Origin: CALBJU01 sp965247125
GTDB taxonomy: Bacteria > Bacteroidota > Rhodothermia > Rhodothermales > UBA10348
Reading direction: 5' to 3'
Length of the DNA: 64,000 nt
Assembly (NCBI GenBank): GCA_965247125.1
Contig: CBDFGO010000003.1
Span: 1,550,001-1,614,000 of the forward strand
Shown here: positions 52,087 to 59,747 of the stretch, piece after piece
Position numbering within the stretch: the first letter of the stretch is position 1
Layout: each line of letters begins with the position of its first letter
The notes under the pieces: model-generated
The model's database searches: none
What the model saw: only the letters and a program-made list of their open reading frames with translations
Told to the model about the DNA's origin: nothing
Translations under genes and position numbers: made by a program

Positions 52087-53091
52087 ATGTGCACTAATGT
52101 CTTTGTTGGCTGCGATATAAGCAAGGCGACGATCGATGTATGTATCCACCAAGAAAATCGTTCTGCTCGCCAGAAACAGTTTTTAAATACCGCAGCAGGT
52201 CATGGCCAGCTCATCAAGTGGATTATGGAGCCTGGAGCGTTCGTGCGTGTGGTGATCGAGGCAACGGGCAATTACAGTCTCGACCTCGCGCTGACCCTTG
52301 ATTCGTGTTCCGCTGTTGAACTGATGGTAGCCAATCCATCTGCCACGCGTCAGTTTGCACGAGCACAAATGCGCCGATCAAAGACAGACCGCGTCGATGC
52401 CGATATGCTGGCCGATTTTGCAAGCCGCATGGTATTTGTGCTCTGGACACCTCCGAAAGACGAGATTCTAGAGCTCAGAGGCATGTCGCGCCGCATGCAT
52501 GCCCTCACCACAGAGAGAACCCGCGAGCAAGCACGGTTGCACCAAGCCTGTGCAACTGTGACCACATCAGCCATCGTAATCAATGACATCGAGGTGAACA
52601 TTCGACATCTGGAACGCAGACTCGCCGCCATGCTAGAACAGGCAATTCGTTTAATTGAAGGGCACGACCAGATGAATTCCGCATTTCTGCTACTCACCAG
52701 CATTCGAGGAATTGCACAGAAAAGCGCTGTCATGATTCTGCCAGAAATCTTGATTCTGCCCGATGGCATGTCCGTACGTCAGTGGGTAGCACATGCAGGA
52801 CTTGATCCTCGCAAATACACTTCTGGCGACTCGGTCGCAAAGCGTGAGCGTATTTCAAAGATGGGAAACGTCAAGCTCAGGCGAGCACTCTACATGCCCG
52901 CACTCGTAGCCATCAAATGGGAGCCCAACATCATGGCCTTCTACGAACACCTGATCGCCCAGGGCAAAAAACCACTTGTGGCCATCGTTGCAGTCATGAG
53001 AAAACTGCTGCACTCCATTTTTGGGATGCTCAAGAACGAAACTCCTTTTAAAGGAGAGAAATTCTACCAGATACCCGCTGTGAAGGCTTGA
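52087..53091 (+). CDS. IS110-family transposase (copy 2)
   Basis: Protein identical to that of copy 1, 334 residues, with the same DEDD and transposase_20 features. The identity suggests recent movement. Confidence 0.95.
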   Translation: MCTNVFVGCDISKATIDVCIHQENRSARQKQFLNTAAGHGQLIKWIMEPGAFVRVVIEATGNYSLDLALTLDSCSAVELMVANPSATRQFARAQMRRSKTDRVDADMLADFASRMVFVLWTPPKDEILELRGMSRRMHALTTERTREQARLHQACATVTTSAIVINDIEVNIRHLERRLAAMLEQAIRLIEGHDQMNSAFLLLTSIRGIAQKSAVMILPEILILPDGMSVRQWVAHAGLDPRKYTSGDSVAKRERISKMGNVKLRRALYMPALVAIKWEPNIMAFYEHLIAQGKKPLVAIVAVMRKLLHSIFGMLKNETPFKGEKFYQIPAVKA

Positions 53092-53106
53092 TTTTCAAGA
53101 GAGTAT

Positions 53107-53212
53107 ATAACGGCTGGCGGACTTGCGGCGAGCATTCGCACGCCTTTCAGAAAGTAATCGTTTCCAACCGGCTCAGCCAGTTGTGCGAGCCCGCAACATG
53201 CGTTTGTTATGA
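53107..53212 (-). other. attC site of the cassette nearest to intI
   Basis: 106 bp, AACGGCTGGCGG to GTTTGTTATGA (core GTTATGA at 53206-53212). Identical to the site at 43.5 kb up to the variable core bases. The low core is split by the IS110-like element. Confidence 0.9.
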
Positions 53213-53257
53213 GTCGAGGCTAAAGGTTTGAAAAAGCAATCGAATCTCCGCGCGATT

Positions 53258-53776
53258 CTATTGTTCAATACTCTCCTTCAGGGATTTTCCCTCCAACCGG
53301 ACTTCCTCCACCTTACTCACAGCCCATCTGGCGCTTTTGTCACCACCTTGCGCAGCTCTAACGATCGTATCCAGAATCGAACGATTTTGTTTATGACGCT
53401 CACTTCGTTCTTCGTCAGTATCAAAGTAGAAGTTAGTGTTGCTCAACGCTGCGTTTGCAACTAAATAAGTGTATTGGGGCGTTGCTATTTCAGGGACTCC
53501 AAAAATGTGGTTGTATAGCAATAACTCGTGGACCTTTGGATACACACTTTTTTCAGAAATGAACTCTCCTGGCCTGAACCAGCCATCAAAAATCTCTTCT
53601 GGTGTTTGATACTCGCTTGTCAATAGGTACTGCACGTGCGTATCCAACAGTTGCATTTCGACTAGTTCACCCGAGACGGTTCGTATTTGAGTGACATCTG
53701 GCCGCCTGTCCGTCGTTCCCGCCCAGATTATCACAATTAATGCGGCGAGTATAGATCCAGTCTGAATGCTTTTCAC
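53258..53776 (-). CDS. Membrane-anchored protein of unknown function, integron cargo
   Basis: The start is GTG 53776, seven bases after a GGAGG sequence; the longer frame reaches into the IS3 boundary. The 172-residue protein has an N-terminal anchor (SIQTGSILAALIVIIWAG) and a soluble part with EYQTPEEIFDGWFRPGEF and a Lys/Glu-rich C-terminal helix. No family recognised. IS3 copy 2 lies 70 bases upstream and may have cut its promoter. Confidence 0.65.
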   Translation of the reverse strand: MKSIQTGSILAALIVIIWAGTTDRRPDVTQIRTVSGELVEMQLLDTHVQYLLTSEYQTPEEIFDGWFRPGEFISEKSVYPKVHELLLYNHIFGVPEIATPQYTYLVANAALSNTNFYFDTDEERSERHKQNRSILDTIVRAAQGGDKSARWAVSKVEEVRLEGKSLKESIEQ

Positions 53777-54067
53777 GAGCGTTCCTCCGTTGAGTGTCTG
53801 TTTGACCAAATTGCGACGTACACGTCTAAATCCATGTGCCATAGTAGAGATGGTCCTATAAAACTGGACAGGGTCTTAGGTGGAATCTTGCGGATTGATT
53901 ATGCTGCTTCTTGAAGCGGCTGGTGATTAAAAAATACGTGATCAGGGGTCTTTCTTCCGTGTGAGCTGTGTCGCCTTTCGTTATTGAAGTAGTCGAAGTA
54001 TACAGCAATGGATTTGCGGGCTTCAGCCACACTGTCATAGGCTTTAAGGTACACCTCTTCATATTTC

Positions 54068-55451
54068 GAGTTAACCCCGAAAGTTGTGTACGGGTGAAAA
54101 AGGTATAGGCGGCGTATCCTGATGATGATTACGTCATTGTCAATCCGAAGATTGGAGGATACACCGCCCATGAAGACGAATAACGCACACGAGAACGAGA
54201 ACTACAATAGCACAGAGGATGTGTTGACAGAAGTATTGCGAACAGGGGCCGCAAAGATGCTGGCCACAGCCGTTGAGGCCGAGGTTGAAGCTTTCTGCCA
54301 GCGCTACCAGTTCCTGCGCGACGAAGAGAATCGCCACCGCATCGTTCGCAATGGATATCTGCCAGAGAGGAAGATTTTGACTGGTATCGGGGAGGTCGCT
54401 GTAAAGATGCCCCGCATACGCGACCGTACGGGTCGGGGTGAGGATAGAATCGGTTTCCGCAGTTCGATACTACCAGCCTACCTCCGCAAGAGCCGCTCGC
54501 TTGAGGCTCTCATTCCATGGTTGTACCTGAAGGGAGTTTCAACGGGCGGCTTTGAGGCAGCGCTCTCGGCCCTTGTTGGTCCTGATGCCCCAGGGCTGAC
54601 CTCCTCGACGATTGCGCGCCTGAAGACGCTTTGGACAAGGGAGCACGAAGACTGGCAAAAGCGGAGCCTGAAGGAGAAGCACTACGTCTATTTCTGGGCC
54701 GACGGTATTCACGTAAACGTACGCATGGATAAACAGAAACTGTGTCTGCTGGTCGTGATCGGCGCTACGGCCGATGGAAGGAAGGAGCTTATAGCACTCG
54801 AGGACGGCTTTCGCGAGAGCAAGCAGTCGTGGCGAGAGTTGCTCCTGGAGCTGAGGCACCGCGGGCTGGATCAAGGACCGAAGCTGGCTGTTGCCGATGG
54901 AGCCATGGGATTCTGGAGTGCTCTCGCAGAAGTTTATCCCGAGACGCGAGCCGCACGCTGTTGGGTGCACAAGACAGCAAATGTGCTCAACCGCCTGCCC
55001 AAGTCCGTTCAGAAGAAGGCAAAAGGTCACCTCACGCAGATCTATACAGCAGAAACAAAAAAGCAGGCAGAGAGCGCCCTTCTGTTTTTCATCAAAGCCT
55101 ACCAGCAAAAGTATCCGAAAGCAGCAGAGATTCTGGTGAAAGACCGAGAAGAACTGCTCGCTTTTTATGACTTTCCGGCAGAACACTGGATCCATCTTCG
55201 GAGCACAAATCCGATCGAATCTACGTTCGCGACCGTGCGCCTCAGGACCGCCAAAACGAGGGGATGTCTGAGCCGAGAAACAGCTCTTGCAATGGCCTTC
55301 CGTCTATGTAAAGAGGCTCAGAAGAAGTGGAGGAAACTGAATGCACCGCACCTATTGCAACTTGTAAAAAAAGGAATCAAATTCACCGACGGAATTACAT
55401 CAGAACGACACGCTGCCTAAACCTTCCATACACAACTTTTGGGCATAGCTC
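54068..55451 (+). mobile_element. IS256-family element, copy 4, nested in IS3 copy 2
   Basis: 1384 bp, flanked by the 9-bp repeat TCATATTTC at 54059-54067 and 55452-55460, inside orfB of the IS3 element and opposite in direction to it. Confidence 0.97.
54170..55420 (+). CDS. IS256-family transposase (copy 4)
   Basis: Protein identical to copies 1 and 2; intact DDE transposase with the same GAGG-preceded start. Confidence 0.97.
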   Translation: MKTNNAHENENYNSTEDVLTEVLRTGAAKMLATAVEAEVEAFCQRYQFLRDEENRHRIVRNGYLPERKILTGIGEVAVKMPRIRDRTGRGEDRIGFRSSILPAYLRKSRSLEALIPWLYLKGVSTGGFEAALSALVGPDAPGLTSSTIARLKTLWTREHEDWQKRSLKEKHYVYFWADGIHVNVRMDKQKLCLLVVIGATADGRKELIALEDGFRESKQSWRELLLELRHRGLDQGPKLAVADGAMGFWSALAEVYPETRAARCWVHKTANVLNRLPKSVQKKAKGHLTQIYTAETKKQAESALLFFIKAYQQKYPKAAEILVKDREELLAFYDFPAEHWIHLRSTNPIESTFATVRLRTAKTRGCLSRETALAMAFRLCKEAQKKWRKLNAPHLLQLVKKGIKFTDGITSERHAA

Positions 55452-56133
55452 TCATATTTCAGGCTACGCCACAGACGTTCAACGAACACGTTGTCCATCC
55501 AGCGTCCTTTGCCATCCATAGAGATTTTGATGTCATGATTCTTCAGAACATCAGTAAAGGCCACGGGTGTGAACTGGCTGCCCTGATCCGTATTGAAGAT
55601 CTCTGGCGCTCCATACACGGCGATTGCTTCTTCGAGCGCTTCCACACAGAAGTCGGTGTCCATCGTATTGGAGATCCGGCGTGAGAGTACTTTTCGGCTG
55701 TACCAGTCGATGACGGCGACCAGGTAAACGAATCCCCTTTTCATCGGAATGAATGTGATGTCGCTTGCGTAAACCTGCCGGGGCCGCGTCACGTTGAGCT
55801 TACGCAAGAGATACGGATAAATCTTGTGACCTTTTCCCGGAATCGAGGTCCGTTTCTTAGGATAAATGGCAATAAGGCCCATCAGACGCATTAATCGCCG
55901 GATTCGATGGCGGCCCACAAAAATACCTCTGTCCTCGAGCGCATCCTTCATGGTGCGCGATCCTCGCGTGGGCCGCTCAAGGTAGAGCTCATCCAGTTTT
56001 TTCATCACGGCCAGGTTCTCTTTGCTCTCGTCCACCGGCTTGTAGTAGGCCGTTGAGCGGTTCAGCTCCAGCAGATTGCACTGCCGTTTGATGGAGAGGT
56101 CGTGGATTGGGTCGATCATTTGGCGGCGCTCAC

Positions 56134-56421
56134 CTACTGGGTGCGACCGAGCGCTTTGGATAAAAAATCCTTCCCCATCGAAAGCTCGCCAATTTTGGCG
56201 TGAAGCTCCTTGATCTGGCCCTCCTCGTTGTGCTTTCTGGAATACCCTTTTTCAAAGACCTCTTCAGCGTCCTGAATCAGCTTCTTTTTCCACGTCTGAA
56301 TCTGGTTCGGATGAACCTGGAACTGGTCTGCCAACTCAGCCATTGTGCGATCTCCTTTGACCGCCGCCAGCGCTACGTTCGCTTTGAATGTGTTGCTGTG
56401 GTTTCTTCTTTTGCGACTCAT
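56134..56421 (-). CDS. IS3-family OrfA (copy 2)
   Basis: 95 residues from MSRKRRNHS, as in copy 1 except SMGKDFL for SMEKDFL. The gene is intact although its partner orfB is split, so the element cannot move by itself unless copy 1 supplies OrfB. Confidence 0.92.
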   Translation of the reverse strand: MSRKRRNHSNTFKANVALAAVKGDRTMAELADQFQVHPNQIQTWKKKLIQDAEEVFEKGYSRKHNEEGQIKELHAKIGELSMGKDFLSKALGRTQ

Positions 56422-56547
56422 CGTTTGTATCCTTTCTTGAGGGTGATAAGATCGCAAGACTCCACCTTATTTGTTGTTCAGACTGTCCGATGAATCAGGA
56501 CCATCTCTTTCTACCGATACTATAGGAAATTATAGATCAAGTGAGCC

Positions 56548-56901
56548 ATGAAATACCTTTGGGGAGCAATTATTGCGATCGTTGTTGTTCTGGCAGCCGA
56601 CTACGGCTATGTCGTATACCAAACGAAGAAAATGAACACTGCTGACCATCAAATACAGATGGTAAACGAAGGGCGATGGTGTCCGGTGCACGCTTATCAC
56701 AAGCTCGTCCACGAAGGCCGACAGGCGGAAGCTGATTCGTTTGCCACTGTTTACATCCAAAGGCTGGATGGTCAAGTAATGTCTCACGCAAAGCAACTTC
56801 CGACGGAATCAAGAAGTGATTATCTCGAGCGCATCAACCGTGGAAGATCACTCATGGGATTTACGCAAATCGACGAAGCTGAATTATTTGACGGTGCGTA
56901 G
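56548..56901 (+). CDS. Small membrane-anchored protein next to the attI region, unknown
   Basis: A 117-residue protein: N-terminal span (LWGAIIAIVVVLAADYGYVV, residues 4-23) and a soluble part with CPVHAYHKLVHEGRQAEADSF and a Leu/Arg-rich end. No family recognised. It reads toward intI, opposite to the normal cassette direction, and lies between IS3 copy 2 and the probable attI. It may be a reversed cassette gene whose attC was lost with the IS3-linked deletion. Confidence 0.55.
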   Translation: MKYLWGAIIAIVVVLAADYGYVVYQTKKMNTADHQIQMVNEGRWCPVHAYHKLVHEGRQAEADSFATVYIQRLDGQVMSHAKQLPTESRSDYLERINRGRSLMGFTQIDEAELFDGA

Positions 56902-57171
56902 AACATTTACTCTACGGATCAGCGAGAGCACGATTTTTTGGATCGATTGCTTCCGAAGAGGAAATAAGTGTAACCGTTACAAAGGCTTAACACAAATAGG
57001 GGTTCGAATCAATACTGGATTGAAGCATCAATCCTGATCGGCCTATCATCCGTCCACATATCACTCTCGGCGCCTATCACTCGTCCAGATATCGTCCTAA
57101 CCGCATATCACAATCCCCCTTTCGGGTTACGATGAGTATCGTTTGGGGTCCTTCTGAAAAAATGACGACTG
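56902..57171. other. Probable attI region upstream of the integron integrase gene
   Basis: 270 bases without a gene, in the place where attI normally lies. GCTTAAC at 56983-56989 fits the core consensus RYYYAAC (GTTAAGC on the cassette strand) and is the best candidate crossover site. TATCACT/TATCATCC-like short repeats occur to its right (57040-57110). The exact attI limits cannot be set by eye. Confidence 0.4.
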
Positions 57172-58140
57172 ATGGAAGAATCAGGGCGTCGTCCTGGACA
57201 GCTGCGGGCAATGGTGCATGCTACGTGTCGAAGGAAAAATTTCGCGCAGTCCACTGAGGCGACCTACTGGTCGTGGATCAAGCGCTTCATCCGTTTCCAC
57301 GGTACGCGCCACCCAGACGAATTGGGATCGGATGATATTAACCGATATCTGAGCCATCTGGCTACAGCGCGACGCGTGGCTGCTTCTACCCAAAATCAGG
57401 CGCTCAATGCCATCGTATTCCTTTACAGAGATGTTCTCGATCATGATCTCGCTGAGTTCGGGTCATTCATCAGGGCTCGTAAGCCCAAGCGGCTTCCGGT
57501 TGTTCTGAGTCGGGACGAAGCGCGTTTGTTGCTCTCGCATCTCAGTGGCCAGGCGGGATTGGTAACGCGGATGCTCTATGGTTCAGGATTGCGGATAACA
57601 GAAGCCTTGACGCTTCGTGTTAAGGACATCGATTTCGCCTATTCGGTGTTGCGAATCACGGCTGCCAAGGGACAAAAAGATCGGGTAGCCATCCTTCCTG
57701 ACTCCGTGGTTCCGTTTCTGACGAAGCAACTGATGTTGGTGAAACAGATTCATCAGGCAGATCTGGAAGATGGATATGGAAATGTTTTACTTCCGTATGC
57801 GTTTGACCGAAAATCTCGCAGCGCGGCCAGGGATTTTAGCTGGCAGTATGTCTTTCCCTCTTCAGTTCTTTCGGCAGACACAAAGACTGGCGAAATCACG
57901 CGCTATCACATGTCTCCTTCTACGGTGCAGAAGGCGGTTAAACGGTCGGCGAAAGAGGCGGGAATTCTGAAACGGGTGACGTGTCATACTCTCCGTCACA
58001 GTTTCGCGACCCACATCCTGGAGTCGGGCACCGATATTCGAACGGTTCAAGAGCTGCTCGGGCACTCCACCATAAAAACGACGATGATTTACACACACGT
58101 GCTCGGCAAAGGTCTGCACGTGCGGAGCCCGCTGGATTGA
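57172..58140 (+). CDS. intI: Integron integrase
   Basis: A 322-residue tyrosine recombinase that inserts and excises cassettes between attI and attC. Catalytic residues: Arg141 (GSGLRITEAL), His272-x-x-Arg275 (HTLRHSFATH), His298 (LLGHSTIKTT) and Tyr307. The integron-specific patch is present between the two Arg boxes: residues about 203-230 with GNVLLPYAFDRKS and SWQYVFPS, which separates IntI from XerC/D-type enzymes. The gene points away from the array, the usual layout. A GGGGCCCC-centred hairpin follows the stop. Confidence 0.95.
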   Translation: MEESGRRPGQLRAMVHATCRRKNFAQSTEATYWSWIKRFIRFHGTRHPDELGSDDINRYLSHLATARRVAASTQNQALNAIVFLYRDVLDHDLAEFGSFIRARKPKRLPVVLSRDEARLLLSHLSGQAGLVTRMLYGSGLRITEALTLRVKDIDFAYSVLRITAAKGQKDRVAILPDSVVPFLTKQLMLVKQIHQADLEDGYGNVLLPYAFDRKSRSAARDFSWQYVFPSSVLSADTKTGEITRYHMSPSTVQKAVKRSAKEAGILKRVTCHTLRHSFATHILESGTDIRTVQELLGHSTIKTTMIYTHVLGKGLHVRSPLD

Positions 58141-58214
58141 TAGCGTCCTTGAAGGGGCCCCTTTCAAGTCGTCACATTCGAATGATCTTTTGTTCAGATT
58201 CTGTCAGATTTGTC

Positions 58215-58289
58215 TTGACACACATATTTCATATATGTTAATATGTTGACCCTTTTCGATCCCACTTCGTGTGTACCGGGGTACACACG
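58215..58289 (+). promoter_or_regulatory. Promoter with operator-like palindromes upstream of imuB
   Basis: TTGACA at 58215-58220 and TAATAT at 58239-58244 form a sigma70-like promoter with an 18-base spacer. Between them lies the inverted repeat ACATAT-N5-ATATGT. Downstream, CGTGTGTACC and GGTACACACG flank GG (58268-58289), a perfect 10-base-arm palindrome. With a two-base centre it cannot form a normal hairpin, so a repressor site is more likely. A LexA-type SOS repressor is the obvious candidate for an imuB-dnaE2 operon, but the sequence is not a known LexA consensus that I can name. Confidence 0.55.
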
Positions 58290-58328
58290 TGAATAGTTAG
58301 GCCGGTATATCGGCCCTGGTGAGCTCCT

Positions 58329-59489
58329 ATGGCCGATTACGGACATAATCTGTTGGGTTGTCTGACGATCAAACATTTCCCCGCCTGGGCTATCTCGCTT
58401 ATGCGGCACCATGACGCCGTGCGCCCCCTCGTCGTGCAGGAGGATGACCATATCATCGCCCTCAATCGGGCCGCTGCAGCCCGAAATCTGGAAACCGGCA
58501 TGACGGCTGCCAGGGCCACCGCGTTGTGCCCCGAGGCAGCCCTCTACGTGCGCGACCCCGTTGCCGAGTTCAGCGCCTGGGAGTATGCACTCGAGCACAT
58601 GAACCGCATCACTCCGTTCATGGAAAGCGACACGCCCCGCATGTGGTTCGCAGCCGATGCAGATGAAGTGCGCACATGCGCGCGTTTTCTGGGGGCCTCG
58701 ATTGGGTTCGCCCGGCACCGATCAACGGCCTGGCTTGCATCCATTCAGGCTGGCGCGGGCCAGGTTCTGACGGTAGCCGAGGAAGAGACAGACTCGTTCC
58801 TGGACGCCTTTCCCACACCATTCCTGGAGGAGGCCGGGTTCAGCTTCGACTGCATCGAAGGCCTTCAGCTGTTGGGGTGTGCCCATCTCGGTATGGCGCG
58901 CGCGATGAGCGCGCGCCATCTCACGCTCTCCTATGGCGAGGAGGGCGCCTTACTCGATGCGCTGCTTCACCCCGATGATGAGACGGCCATCCCCCTCTTT
59001 CGTCCTTCCCCATGCATCCGAAAGCATTTCACGCTCTTCGCGCCGTGCTACGATGTCCCCTATGTCATTCCGATCATCCACCGGCTTGCCCAGAAGGCCC
59101 ACGAGAGTCTGCGCTCGAACATCGTGGGGCAGGTCCGCATTGTGTTGCATCTCGAAGGTCACCCACCCGAGCATGCCTCGCGCGTGCTCACCCATCCGAC
59201 GGCGAGGCTCGATGCGATCGTCCGTTTCGCTGAGCGACTGGTCGATGGCATGTTTGCCGACATGAAGCAGACCAAGGGCCGGGTAGGCATCGAGCGGGTC
59301 GAACTCGTGCTCGCTGGCCTGCTAACGGGAGACATGATCCAGATGTCCCTCTTCGACCGGAAGCGGCGCCAGGTAAAAGCGGCCGTGAGCAAGGTGCATC
59401 GCCGGTTTCCACGGGCCCTCAAACGATCCCTTGTACGCGAGGGAGCACATTTTCACGAAGACCGCTACAGTTATGTGGTCTGGGAATAG
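58329..59489 (+). CDS. imuB: ImuB-type Y-family polymerase homologue
   Basis: A 386-residue catalytically inactive-type Y-family protein of the mutasome. The N-terminal strand reads CLTIKHFPAW where active polymerases have an Asp-containing DxDxF, and the later acidic pair is also missing. The C-terminal MIQMSLFDRKR contains a sliding-clamp-binding motif (QMSLF). ImuB bridges the beta clamp and DnaE2 in studied bacteria. The gene starts an operon with the DUF6504 and dnaE2 genes. No imuA/RecA-like gene precedes it; intI lies there instead. Confidence 0.87.
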   Translation: MADYGHNLLGCLTIKHFPAWAISLMRHHDAVRPLVVQEDDHIIALNRAAAARNLETGMTAARATALCPEAALYVRDPVAEFSAWEYALEHMNRITPFMESDTPRMWFAADADEVRTCARFLGASIGFARHRSTAWLASIQAGAGQVLTVAEEETDSFLDAFPTPFLEEAGFSFDCIEGLQLLGCAHLGMARAMSARHLTLSYGEEGALLDALLHPDDETAIPLFRPSPCIRKHFTLFAPCYDVPYVIPIIHRLAQKAHESLRSNIVGQVRIVLHLEGHPPEHASRVLTHPTARLDAIVRFAERLVDGMFADMKQTKGRVGIERVELVLAGLLTGDMIQMSLFDRKRRQVKAAVSKVHRRFPRALKRSLVREGAHFHEDRYSYVVWE

Positions 59490-59504
59490 CAATCATCAGG
59501 CATA

Positions 59505-59747
59505 GTGTTGAAGAGAAGTAGAAGGCAGACCGACATACGATTTGAAGGAGACCGCCCCACGATTCTTGTCCGGGATACGCGCCGCTATGAGGTGCGCGAG
59601 GTCATCGAGCAGTGGGACGTGCGCGGCACGTGGTGGGCCGGCGAAAGGCACAGGCGCTATGTGACCCTGCGCACAGATGAGGGCACGTTCGACGTGGCCC
59701 GGGACATGAAGACAGGCCAGTGGACGCTTGTGGGGGTCTACGACTGA
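59505..59747 (+). CDS. DUF6504-type small protein of the mutasome operon
   Basis: An 80-residue protein starting with GTG. The pattern RRYEVREVIEQWDVRGTWW and RRYVTLRTDEGTFDVARDMKTGQWTLVGVYD (core RYV.LRTDEGTFDVARD) fits DUF6504, small proteins often encoded between ImuB and DnaE2. The function is not known; location suggests a regulator or adaptor of the mutasome. Its stop overlaps the next start as TGATG. Confidence 0.75.
   Translation: MLKRSRRQTDIRFEGDRPTILVRDTRRYEVREVIEQWDVRGTWWAGERHRRYVTLRTDEGTFDVARDMKTGQWTLVGVYD

Larger units (their letters stand above)
51824..53106 (+). mobile_element. IS110-like element, copy 2, inserted in an attC core
   Basis: 1283 bp, as copy 1 at 42.3 kb. Junctions: GGC-AT-TGTATCTAG on the left, GAGTAT-AT-AACGGCTGG on the right, giving the pre-insertion attC core GCATAACGG, that is, GTTATGC on the cassette strand. 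Same position in the attC core as copy 1, but between different cassettes. Confidence 0.88.
53899..56119 (-). pseudogene. IS3-family OrfB (copy 2), split by IS256 copy 4
   Basis: The first 228 or so codons run from 56119 to the insertion after WRSLKYE; the rest (EEVYLKAYDSVAEARK... to the stop at 53899) lies beyond the IS256. The DDE residues are all in the first part, but the C-terminus is lost from the product. It differs from copy 1 by a few residues near the start (DPIHD for DRNHN, VDES for VGES). Confidence 0.93.
53846..56508 (-). mobile_element. IS3-family element, copy 2, with an IS256 inside
   Basis: Same length (2663 bp with, 1270 bp without the nested IS256) and ends as copy 1, in inverse orientation. 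The flanks (AGT on the left, TTC on the right) do not match, unlike copy 1, so a deletion or rearrangement next to the element is likely. Here the IS256 splits orfB. Confidence 0.92.

Noticed and set aside
45932..56508. Inversion of the segment between the two inverted IS3 copies
   Set aside because: attC sites inside (53.1 kb) and outside (45.3 and 45.8 kb) have the same orientation, and IS3 copy 1 keeps its own target duplication. An inversion would have broken both.
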